This document shows, in pieces, positions 39,501 to 51,500 of a stretch of DNA of 64,000 nt. The notes under the pieces were generated by a model. That model had not been told where the DNA came from and searched no databases. It worked only from the letters and a program-made list of their open reading frames with translations. This stretch comes from Chaetorhynchus papuensis. Its lineage: Eukaryota > Chordata > Aves > Passeriformes > Rhipiduridae. Where the stretch lies: positions 176,355 to 240,354 of the forward strand of contig VWYX01001152.1 in assembly GCA_013396525.1 (NCBI GenBank), read 5' to 3'. The position numbers and the translations under genes are program-made. Within the stretch, counting starts at the first letter, position 1; the number at the start of each line of letters is the position of its first letter.

Positions 39501-42500
39501 GTTACTCCAGATATGTAATTCCTGAGTAAAAATGAAACTTTTGTTCCTCTGACTGGTTGGGTCATGGTTGTCTGCAAGGTCTCAGACTTTGTTCATAAAA
39601 TATATTAATTGCTAATTAATTAGCAGTCTTAAAGACTGTACTTAAAACCTTAGTGATTGCTTCTTAAAACTGAGTTTCTGCAGGTGGCCTGAATGTCTCC
39701 TTTCAGTTGTACTACTGTCCTTAAGAGAACTCCAGTGTAAACATTAAAGGTAGTGTGCACTGTTCTCCCCCAGAAGCAGTGGAGCTCTAGGTTCTGGGAA
39801 CTTCTCTTTTGCGTTAAAAATACTCATAGTTCATGAAACTTGAAGGAATCGTTTAAAGCAAGATCTATTTTTTTTTTAATCACGCTTTCACCCCATTATT
39901 AAGTACTTAGAGAGACAGCTGCTGTGGTTGCACCCTTTTAGATCCAGCAGAAGACCATCTGGTGGTTGGCTTTTGTCTCCTGTTTCCAAGAGAGCTGAAC
40001 CTAAACCTCTCAGGAGGAAAAGCCATACATATCAATAATTAAGGACCAAAAGGAACACAAGTGCAGCATAACTGAGGTAACACTTCTAATGAGCTAGGGT
40101 GATTTTTGCAGATGACTTAAAGCCAAATATCTTGCCTTGATACATTGATTAAGGAGGGATGCAAACTATATGGAAGTATGTTGGAATAAAATCCAGCAAT
40201 GTGTATGGGCAGTAGATTCTTCACTTTGTTTCAAAATAGGTATTTGATAATATAGGAGGTGGTGCACTGTTGTATTTAAAAATGAGTAGTGAGATAATAA
40301 GAAGATTCTAAGGCTAATTAAACTCTCAGGCAGAGAAATGGGAGGATGCTTCAAGACAAATTTGCTAGTACTCGAGTCATTTACCCTGTCTGTCTGCAGA
40401 CCCTTTATGTGATTGATAGGTTCTACATAACACTTAATACTATGGGTAGTACAATGTGCCTGTGAGTAGGCAGAGAGGAAGAAATTGTATGTAAAAGCTT
40501 GTCTTGGTGAGGGGTGCTGTTGTGTGGTTCAAAGATTGGTTGTTGTGACCTCTCAGACTTCAGGATGTGCAGCAAGTATTTGTCCTCACAAGAGTCTGAG
40601 ATATATTTTGGAAGGAGGAGATCTTTGAAGTGAGGCTGGAGGGAGGAGGTAGCAGTCCCCTGAGGGCTACAGCTGCATTTTTGGGAGTCTATAGTACCTG
40701 GAGAGCATGTGCTCAGTGGAAGATTGTGTTTAGGTTTGTGGAGTTGGCGCAGGCATGGAGGTTCCAAGGCAGTATCTAAAAGATTCTGGACTTTGATAAA
40801 GGCTTGCTGGCATCAAGGTGAGATGCAGCAACCCTTGAGGCAGACTTTTGGGGGGGAAGGAGGAGACAGCATGGACTGCTGTTCTGCTTGAGGTGGTTGT
40901 TACAAGCCAGATCAAGGTATGTGTTTGTGTAGACAGGGCAAGCTGGAAGTGAAAAGAATAAATGATAAATTATATACCCAGAAATGAATCCCAAACTCTT
41001 TTCCATGGAATTGCCCAATAGTCAAAGCCAACAACATTCAAATGATCTAATGTTCTTATGAGCAATTGTTGTAGAAGCAGAAACTGGTAACTTTGTTCTG
41101 CTTTCCTGTACTGTTTTGTGGTCAGGTTTCTGCAGACGTGGAAGTTCATCTCTTGCACTGGTTAGCACAATGCTGTAGTAGCTTCCTAATACAGTTCTGT
41201 CTTGCAGGGGAGGGACTCTACTCTTACTTGCCTATATAACTTTCTTAACTGATGCTTGAAGACCCTTACTCTGAGCTGCTTGTTTCTGTTCTTGGCTAGC
41301 CTGGTTTTGGAACAATCCTTCATTTCCTTTTCAATGGGTTCAAGGCATTATTTAAATACTTTTAAGTGAGAAAAAAACCTCGTGAAGACTATTTGTAGCA
41401 TCTGAGTAATAGTCAGGAAGGTCTGTATGGGGGTTACTGCTGGAGAGATTTGGCGAAGTTTGGAAACTGAATGCATGACACAGCTCAGATGCTGAGGCAG
41501 CTTGTGTGTTAATTCAGTCTGGAATGACAGCTGCTCTTAAGCTGGCACTGATATTCCTCTGAACAGGGAGGTCTTGTGTGCTGCTGCTGTTTCTCTGCAT
41601 ACTGAAACATAAATTGTGAATAATTAATCATGAACTGGGAAATCCCAGGTCTGCTTATTAAAGAATTGGCGGGGCGGGGGGGGGAAGGGGAGGCTGAAAC
41701 AAAACAGGAAAAATCCCTGCCCAGATCCAGAATACAATCTGGAAAGGTAAAGGACTAAGAGAGATTCTTTATAGTATTGTATAATCTCTCTCATTAAGAA
41801 AACAAAAGAACTAGAAACTAGTTTTTAATGAGACTGAGTCTGAAATTCTGAAACCTTTGAAACATTCTTACTGTTCCCTTTTTTTAACCTTATGAGCTTA
41901 ACAAAAACTAAAGCTAGTCCCATCTTTTAGTGGGCTCTTCAAAATGTCGTGAAGAGAGATCTAAGGTCTCTTAACTTACTTCAGTCTGCCTCACTGAAGC
42001 CTCTCCCATTCTTCCTCTATTAGGCAGGTTTGTCTTTTTATTAATGGAGGTGTTAATTAGGGAAGAGAAGTAAACCCAGAGTATGATTAAGCTGAGGTTG
42101 TCTTAAGTCTGGGTGAAAAAAAGGGCCTGTTCAAGAGCTTTATTTATTTATTTTATGTGCATTGATTTTCCATCTCAAAGCTTAACCAGAAAAAGTATAT
42201 TGAAGTAAAATTATAATTTTTAAAAGTATCTTTAATTGAAGAAGTCTTTAAAATAGCAGCTATGAAAATGTGAAGAGAGGGAATAGGAGAAATCATGTGT
42301 TGTGATTTGGCAATAGTAATTTAGTCCCACAGTAAACAAATGGATTCAAACAAAGTGTATATAGGTCTTCATTCTCCAATTACGTCACTTCTGTGAACGT
42401 TGTGGTAAAAGCACTTGCTGCTACTGCAGTACAATTCCTGACTTCTTACTGTGCTTGGAATTTGTATTTGAGCTCAGTGTCTGGGTTTGGGGATTAGCTG

Positions 42501-45500
42501 TCAGTGTACTGGATGCCTGCAGTAGCAGAAACTTCTTCAGGAAGGTAGCTTTAATCCTTGTTTGCCCTACTTGTGTGTGCCCCAAATGGAATCAACTTTG
42601 CAAGAGAGCTTCATATGGCTTCTGTTGAGTTGTTCTTCATCTATTACTTCTTAATATTGCCTATTTTGTATTAACAAATGTACCTGTGACTTCCTTGGAA
42701 GACTAAGCTTTATTGTCTCTTTGTAAACTGTCCAACCAGTAAATGTCTGAATCTGTATATTTTGAAAATGCAGTTTCTAGATTTTTTTTCCTGTATATGG
42801 TTTCTTTTTCCTTGTATCTGTTCTTCCTTACCACATTAAAGTAAAATTAATGTTTCCAACTCTTATTTTGAAATTTAGCTTAGCCACCAAACTCTGCTGC
42901 TCAGTTTGTTAAAGTTAGCTGTGCTGGTGCTTCACTCCAGATGCTGATGGTTGCTGGTTAAGCTGAGACTCTGTGGTATTGGGGAAAGAAATCCAGGAAA
43001 CTTGAATACCTTATCTTTGTGGTGTGACTAAATGGGAAACAGTTCTGCAAGAATTATTTCCCCACCCCCAATCTCCTTTTTCTGGCCTTAGATGGCAGGT
43101 GACATCTTCATGCATGGTTTAATTCTTTTCTGTGCACTGAAAGTAGTAGACTTAATTTTAATCATGCCTCTCTATTTTGCACACTATAATTACTCATGTC
43201 CTAAAACATTCAGAGCTGCAGACTGAGCTGCTGTACCCTCCAGCAGTTTGGAGAGGAGACAGAAATGACTGAGTGTCTTCAGAAGCAGTGCTGTGGCATC
43301 ATATAGCAGTGCCTTGTTGCCTCCATTGCCAAAGTTTCGGTGGGTGGACTCCTCTGAGGTTTCATTATCTAAAGTGCACCGATGGAATACACAATTTATA
43401 TTGTCCCTCTTCCTCAGAAATCTAAATACTGAAGCCCAAGACGGAAAGCTTACAAATTTGATGCATTTCCTTATATTAATAAGACAATTGCTGTCACCTG
43501 CAGTAAAATCTCTGAGCAGGGTAAACAGTGAGCAAGCCACTTGTGACTTGCTTCTAGGCTTCTACAAACCACTGTCTTCTGTAATGCATTAATCAGCAGT
43601 ACAGAGTAAAAGATCATTGGCCTGTTTGTACAACAAGATCAAGGAGAATTCTTGGAGCTCTGCGATCTTGAACTGCTGTCATTCAATAGCATGGCTTTAC
43701 TGCTATAATACTTTGTCTGCAGAACTGCCTCCTTCAAGGGTAGTATTGCTGAGGTAATAGAAATAAACACATTTCAGAAGGTGTTCTGCAAAAAACTCAA
43801 ACCTAATGTCCATAACCAAGATAACAAAATGCCATGACAACAAACATCTTCAATTCAAATTTAGCAAAGAGATCATAAAATTTTTGTCTCCTGTCTCATC
43901 CCGGAAAATCATTCCCCTGGCCTGGAGGCAACTTGCAGCTTTTATGTCCATGCAATAGACAATTTCACGTGCAAGCAAGCACTGTGTCTTTCCCAAGCTT
44001 GTGACTCTGAGCTAGAGATTTCTTGGATCTTAAATAAGTCCGTGTAATAGAAGGAAAAAAAACCCATAAAGATTACGTGCCACGAATTTAAAAAAGACCC
44101 AAACCAACCAAACAAAACCTGAACTTTTGAATGCTTCTGCTGCAGCAGTGTGGGTTTCTGTACACACCAGGTGGGTCTCCATATCTGATGGGCCTCACTG
44201 ATCTGTTTAGACAGATGTGTCCTCTGGACTTCTCCTGTCCTGCAAAGGCAGAATCAGTAGTTTAATGTTGAGCCTTGATTTTCCACTCTTGGCAGCATTA
44301 ATGCTCTCCACTGCATGGGATTATGTAGGGGAGGGAAAGGAAGTCTGCAAAGTGGTGACCCTACTGTCCCAGTGAATTGAACTCCTCCTGTAGACTTGCA
44401 TAGGTGAGGTGTGCAGGGATCAGTCACAGAATATCCTGTCTGCTTTTGAGGCAGAATATCTGTCATCACTGAGTGACTTGAATTGTTGGAAGAAAATTTC
44501 TAGTCTGAGGGTGGGGAAGAAATCATGAACAATGATTCCTCTGAGGGAAATTAAAAGATGAGTATTTTCATTTCAGATAATGCTTAGTCTAGTCGTTAAA
44601 ATTTTAAATTTTTTCTGCTTAGGTCTTCAAACTTTAAGCCTCAGCCCTGCAATTAGATCTGTGTTTGGTGTTCTTTCTGTTGCACAAAGTTGTCTCCTGA
44701 AGTCTTGCTAGGGCTGTGTCTGACATCACATGGGTTTTGGTTGTGCAGTTGCAGTATGCAGTTTCCAGCTGTGTCTCAGAAATAGGTGATAGCTTGTAGA
44801 AGGTAATTGCTGGCTGCCTAACTGGAGTCAGTAGATAACAGGTGATGTGGTAAATCACAGATCCTATCAGTAGATTTGGGATATAGAGGATAGTGTAAAG
44901 CTTGCTGCCCTATTATTTATAATTTAACTGCTTACCTTAATTTCATACACTCTTCTGTGCAAGTCTACGCCTTCTTAATGTACAGGACACCAAGCTGTAT
45001 GTTATTGTTCCCTAAGACAGTCTAATGCCTTATTTCTTCTATGTAAAGTGCAGTTGCTTCAGTATAAACTAACGTCATTCCTGGTGTTCTTTCTCCCTGT
45101 TGAAGAGGTCTTAATGTGTGCCTGAATGCTCTCTTCCACTTTCTGTGTCTGTAGAAACTCTAGGAGGTGGGCTGGAGCTTGCTGATTAGAACAACCTCTG
45201 GGATGACTAGAGTATCTGTTTCTGGTGATACCTCTTTTTGCTGGTGTGACTGGGTTCAGTGTGCTTGACATGTTACCTGTAAGCGAAGAATTCAGTAGTA
45301 ATTACTCCTATAACCCAGACTTAATAAACTGCGACAATTAACTTAAAAACCTGCAAACAGTAAAGTCATACGATGGTGTGCATCCTGACTTAACCTGGGA
45401 TAAAGATGGAGAAACGTTTGGTCATAGCTCAGGACAGAGTTGTTGGATGAAAGAATTAGACCACTGTTACTGTCAGCATGTACTAATATAATTTCAGTTT

Positions 45501-48500
45501 GGTTTTTTTTGGTTTTGTTTCTTTTCTTTAAATGTGGAATGTAAGCACTGAACTTCCTGTTGGTCACAACCATGGCCTGCAGCCTGGTGGGCTGAGAACT
45601 GGGCCATGCTGCAAACTTTTTGTCACATTTGTAGCGCCTAACGCCTTCCTTTTCTCTCTCCCACAGACTTGATCCAAGCAACTAATGAAACAAACGTGAA
45701 TATCCCTCAGATGGCTGATACACTTTTTGAGCGAGCAACGAACAGTAGCTGGGTGGTCGTGTTCAAAGCCTTAGTCACCACACATCATCTCATGGTCCAT
45801 GGCAATGAGGTACGTGCTAGCAGCTCTCTCAAGGCCACACTGGCACTGAACACACTCCAAGCCAAAAGTGTTAGTGGTGCAGAGGCATCTTGTCTGAACC
45901 AATAAGGACCTGAGAGCAAAGGGCAAGAATGATTCTTGATGAAGAGAAAACTTACCTTCAGCAACAGAGTTGGGCTGTTTTTCTGTCTCTCCATTTATAA
46001 AACCATAACATAAAACCAAGACGCAGCCTGTGCCAGGATGCTGACAATTTATGCACTGAATGTGAAAACAGAGCTACACAGGATTAAACACTACCTGGGA
46101 TTTTTTGACTAAGGTCAGAGTTGATGTTCTGGCACGTGCATACTGCCATCCAAATAGTTGCTTTCTCTGCATAAATGTTAAAATCTTTCTAGAGCTGTAA
46201 ATTCAGCTTTAGCCTTTTGGATCAAGTTCTCCTTATTCTTGCTTTTCATTGACCTGAATAGGCACGTATGTTTGCATAAAAAGAGACAGTATATTTAAAG
46301 AATTTCAGTATGACTGTGAAACAGTTCCTCCCTGCTGTATATAAAGTGTTTTCATGCAATGAACTTCCCACAGTGTAAGTTTTTACTCCTGTTTTTCCAT
46401 TCCAAGTTTTGGCCAACATTCTTATTTGATTTCTCTAACTGTTTCAGGCTGTTAGTCCCTGTATTTGATGGGGGGCCTTGCTTGTTATTAAAACAGGCCC
46501 TTAGCTTGGCTGGAGCAGAGGGCTGCTGGATTGAGAAGTCTGGGACTAGCCTGGATATGTGCTTTGTAGGCAGATAAATTTGTGCTCCCTCAAATCCCTG
46601 AGCATTAAATATTTCTATTGCTCCTTTCGCAATATATTTTGTATTTTTCACAGAATCTGTTTTTTATATAGACAGTAGAATATTTACTGGAGATTCTGAC
46701 TAAAAGTAGTTAATATGAATGGACAAAAAAAAAGTTTTGAGGAAGGTATTGCAGGCTAAGACAAAATTCAGTTGTTTCATGTTGTATGCTGAAAGTAATT
46801 GTGCTTCTAGAAGGTACAAAGCCTTCAGATACAGCCTGTGATAAGAAAAATGACTTTGTGTTGCAGAGATTTATTCAGTACCTGGCATCTAGAAACACAT
46901 TGTTCAATCTCAGCAATTTTCTGGACAAAAGTGGATCTCATGGTAAGCCTACTTATGCCTATAATCTTAACAAGATTTTAAATAAGATACTATTGCTAAT
47001 TTGCTCCTTTGTTCTTAAGATGTAAATAATATAAAAATGTGCTACTGAAGCCTTTTTTAAAGTACTTAATAAATACAGGAGCACAAGTGAACTGCTGAAC
47101 AAATTCAGAACAATATTTCTCATCTCCTGCAATATTTTTGCTCAAAAGGTGAAACTCTACAAATCTTTCAAGTGCTGGTTGAAATCTGGGCTGGGTCAGC
47201 TATCTCCTTAACTCTTATGGGTGTTAAAAGTTGAAATGGATAATTTTCCATTTAGTTTTTTGGGTTTTACTCAGTCTTAAATAGTGAGTCAGTTGCTTGG
47301 GGACATTGTGCTTTTTAGGCATTATCTGTAACTGCTTAATGGTTGGACTGTTGGCACAAAAGAAGGAGTTGGTTTTGATTGATTTGAGTAATGAATTTAG
47401 AAAGGTCTAGGCAGAAATTAAGGACTTGTTCCCTCTGAATCTTACAAAGACTGCTTTTCTACTTTTCGCTCTGGTATTACTAGTGAATTTTCCTGTGCCC
47501 TCAATTAACAGAGGAAAAGCTTGTTTCATGGTAGCTCTACCAGAAAAGAGGGAAAATACAATTCTTCAGCTGTCAGAGAATATTTGTAGATTGTGTGCAT
47601 ACTACAGGAATGCTACAATAATGGGAAGATTCAAAGCAGTGCCACATTACTTCACCTCTCGATGTAGACACGTGACACCAAAAAATCTTCAGCATCTTTT
47701 ACATGTGGTAACAGGGCAGGAACAAAGCTAAGCAAGTACTAAGAGTGTGTTCACCTAAACAAAACATGATATATGTGTGTGTGTATATATATATGTATAT
47801 GCTCAAAGACACTGGTGTTTGGCAGCAGTTAATTCTGTTAAATGCATGCATTTGTGTTCTTCACTACTTTCTTTAAACTTGAATTGCCATTTCATAGATA
47901 ATACACAGTGTATCACAGATAATGAGGCGCCAGATTTGGTAGTGTTCTGCTTCAGTTGGCAGGGATGAGAGATATTAAGAGAAAATATAGTCAGTGACTG
48001 AATTGGGGGGGTGTGGATTTTTAGAAATGTAACAAAAAAGGACCTAAATCGAAGAGGAAGATGAGTTGCCTTCTGCACATATTTCTGTGGCTTAGAGGAA
48101 GAAGCTTTGGAGGATAGGTTGTAAAACTGCTCCGATAATGTAGGCTTAAAAGTCACTGAAGTTTGAGGTGCCTTATACAGTATTATGTGCCTTGAGGATT
48201 TCTGTTGTAACAGTTCAAGGAAGGCACTAATGTCTGTGGATTCCATCATAAATTTCTTTGTTCTGGTAAACCTAGTCAGGGGGATTTTGAAGGTCCATGT
48301 AAGAGTCTGAGTGACGAACATACATAAAATATAAAGAGTGTTTAATTTGAACTTGAGCTTTATCTTGGAAGTCATGTACCAGTTCAGTAGAAACTTTTTG
48401 CTAAACTGGTATTTTTCCCTGTTAATAGAGGGGTGACATTTTGCTATCAAGTAATGTTACCCCATAACTGTGTAGGAACCTCTAGCAGGGTTTCCCCAGG

Positions 48501-51500
48501 AACCATGCCACTGGTGCACTGCATGAATCTGTTGGAAGTAGAGGACAGTGGCAGATGGTTTTGGTGAACCACTACTGGTTTTTCTTCAGAAGCTGAAAGA
48601 TGTCTTGTGATGCCTGTTCTGTATGTGAAGCTGCAGAGTGTAACAGAAATTACATAATCTTGGGGTCTGGTGGCTGTGTATTATCATATACTGAAGAACT
48701 TCCGAATGAGCATGGAAATTAAGTGTAAAATGCTTAACTGTTTTTTGCAGGTTATGACATGTCCACCTTTATAAGGCGTTACAGTAGATACTTGAATGAA
48801 AAAGCATTTTCCTACAGACAAATGGCATTTGACTTTGCAAGAGTGAAGAAAGGGTAAGCAAAGTTTAGATACATAAATTAGTAAGGTTGCCTGACCCATG
48901 AAAATCTTATTTGTGGCATTACACTTAATTTTAGTTTCTCAGTGACTCTGTTGTTATATGCTTTGTGTAGCTACAATGAAAAATCTGATTTTTAAAGTAT
49001 TTGTAATTGGTTAAAAATTGCCCAAAGAGGAGAGGAAATACTGGGTAGTAAGGCAAATACTGAAGACTGAAATAAGGTGCCTTGCAGAACTGGGAGCTTT
49101 TAGTGCTAGGTTTAAATCTGACCCTAATTAAACTTGGCTGCAGTGAGACTGTGTTTAGGATTTGGAGAAGGAAACACTCTTAAAAGTATGTTTAGGTGTT
49201 TAGCATGTGTCATTACTCTCCACACACTTTCCCTAAGAAAGGTGACTGATTGCAAACTCATCCTAAAGTGAACACCTCAAGTTCTCAGCAGGCAACAGAC
49301 CAAACAGTTACAAACTGAACAGAGTAACATTGCAAACTGCTGGTTTTATTTCCCACGAGAACTGTGTTAAAAAAAAAAAAAAAAAGTTAACCCAGCCCAG
49401 AGTAGTATGTTGGTATTTATGAGAAAGTATTTCTGGTCTCTGACTCCTCTAACTGGGGCTTTAAGGGCTCTAGCTTCTCTCTTGAAGCACAGATGACACA
49501 GCAAGTGTCTTACCCACTGAAGGTGCAGCTGAATTGACTGCATATTAAAGATGCTCCTGCTAATCATGAGTTGCATACAGGATCCTTCTGGCAGTTCTGG
49601 TGTGTTCTGCAGCTTGGGATTCTGGCCTGTTGATGCAGACATCACTACCAGGCTGCTCTCTCCTGCTTCTCAAACAGCCAGAAAGTGTAAGGCCTACTGT
49701 GGCAGCTTTGCTGTGCAGCTGGATGCCATTCCCTTAGAGGGGACCGTGAGTTCACTCTTGTACACCTGGTGCTAAATAAAGTTATTTGGGCTGCTGGGGA
49801 TCCTGCTGTTCCTGCCTTGCTGTAAATTCCTGGAAAGGCTTTCTATGCCTGTTGCTTCTGGTGCTCAGAACAAGGTGCTGCCTCAGAGTATAGCATAAAA
49901 TGAGTAAGAGTATGCATTTCCAGTCTGCATAGGTATACCTGTCTGCAGCCAGAACAGGGCAGTGCATAACGATGGCGGTGCAGGTTTGTCATAATCAGAG
50001 ATAAAAATGACCATGCTTAAAGACTGCTATGAGACTATGGATGACTTCTTAAGAACACATCCATGGACATGTCAGCAATGAGTTGTCATTAGTTACTCAT
50101 AACAAACTTGGTGCACGAAGTGTATCAGTTCTCTAAGTACTTCTGTGGTAGTATTTCTAGTTAGTAATTTAAGCTCCCAGTGTCAACTTTCCATAAAGAG
50201 ATCAATCTCTTGCGTTCATCACTCTAACACAAAACCTTTCCTCACCTGCTGTCAGGAAGGGTGGCTGGATCAAGTGTTTTTCATGCCAGCTCTCATGATG
50301 GCATGAGAAGAAGGAGAGTCAGACTGTGCTTTTGAAATGGTTTAAAATGAGTTATAGGTGCTTCAAGCACAAATTTTAGACAACAGATCAGTTTCGGGGA
50401 AGGGAGAGAGGAAACAGCATGGCTTCTAATCTGTATTCCCTCTTGCAGAGCTGAAGGTGTGATGAGAACAATGGCTCCTGAAAAGCTGCTGAAGAGTATG
50501 CCAATATTACAGGAACAAATTGATGCACTACTTGAATTTGATGTATGTATTGAAGCTGACCTAGCATTAACACTGGGCAGTGACTTACAAATGATTCATT
50601 ATAATGAGCACCTTTCATCTTGTAGGTAATGCTTTACTCATCATCCCTTACTGAGGGCTTTCAGTGTCCCACTGAGGTATTGTGGCCGAGAATGGCCCTT
50701 GCCCATATGTATGAAATGTAAAGATTGCACTTCTGGTTTTGTAGAGAGGGATCTTGGAGTTTCATCTTCTGCATCAGTGAGGGGGAAGAAATGGACAAAA
50801 CAAGGAGACTGAACACTCTCTTTTCTGTCTATTGGCAACCAGCTTCTTTTGGGGGGGAGGGAAAAGCCCATTAAAATACCACATGTACATTGTTTGACTT
50901 CCTCAAAATCTTCATCTTGTTTTCAGCTGTGAACTAAATTGGCTAAAGTTTAATCTAGACTGTTCATATAAATAAGTGTGTGCAATATATTCATCATGTC
51001 ATGAATGCTGATGGGATTGTTTATCTGACCTAAGGATAAAAACAGAAATCATTTGTTGTGGGAGGCACAGTGTAACATTTGAAAGAGGTTTTTGAAGGAA
51101 TTGGTTCTTCTGTTTGTGGGCAGCAAGATACACTTTGAGGTGGAAGGCAGAGCCTACTACAGCTCTCAGAGGAAAGGCTTAGAAGTACGTCTCACAATGT
51201 GCTTTACGTTCCTTAAATGGCATAGGAATTGTGGTAGTGCTCTCAGAAGAGGAGATGTTTTTAAGAAAAGAAAGACCTTCTAATAAATGAGCACATTTTT
51301 TTTTCCCAAGTTGATGTGAGAAAGGATCTTGACATCATTAATCCAAATACATTATCTGATAGACTATTTAAAGTTTTTGTTACAGCTCTGCTGTAAGATG
51401 ACATCTTTTGTCCATTTCATTAAAGCCAGTAATAGCTTCTCTGCCTTCCTCTTCTTCGTGATATGTGAAGGAGATAAGACTAAGATGTTGATGTGGATAC

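Larger units (their letters stand above)
27533..45666 (+). other. SNAP91: SNAP91 intron after coding exon 1 (18.1 kb)
   Basis: GTGAGC donor, CCCACAG acceptor. No other exon with AP180 similarity was seen, and none is needed for the frame. Holds a degraded LTR-like repeat at about 33225-33520, a short 17-bp-period repeat at 32748-32780, a G-quadruplex motif at 41671-41690 and scattered T runs. The many short ORFs are AT-rich chance ORFs. Confidence 0.8.
46943..48750 (+). other. SNAP91: SNAP91 intron after coding exon 3
   Basis: 1808 bases. Holds a (TG)n(TA)n microsatellite at 47772-47800 and a 215-codon antisense ORF (47803-48450) that I do not recognise. Confidence 0.85.

Noticed and set aside
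46786..47025. 79-codon ORF that includes coding exon 3 and runs into introns on both sides
   Set aside because: Only 46867-46942 is exon; the rest is intron read-through beyond a TTGCAG acceptor and a GTAAGC donor.
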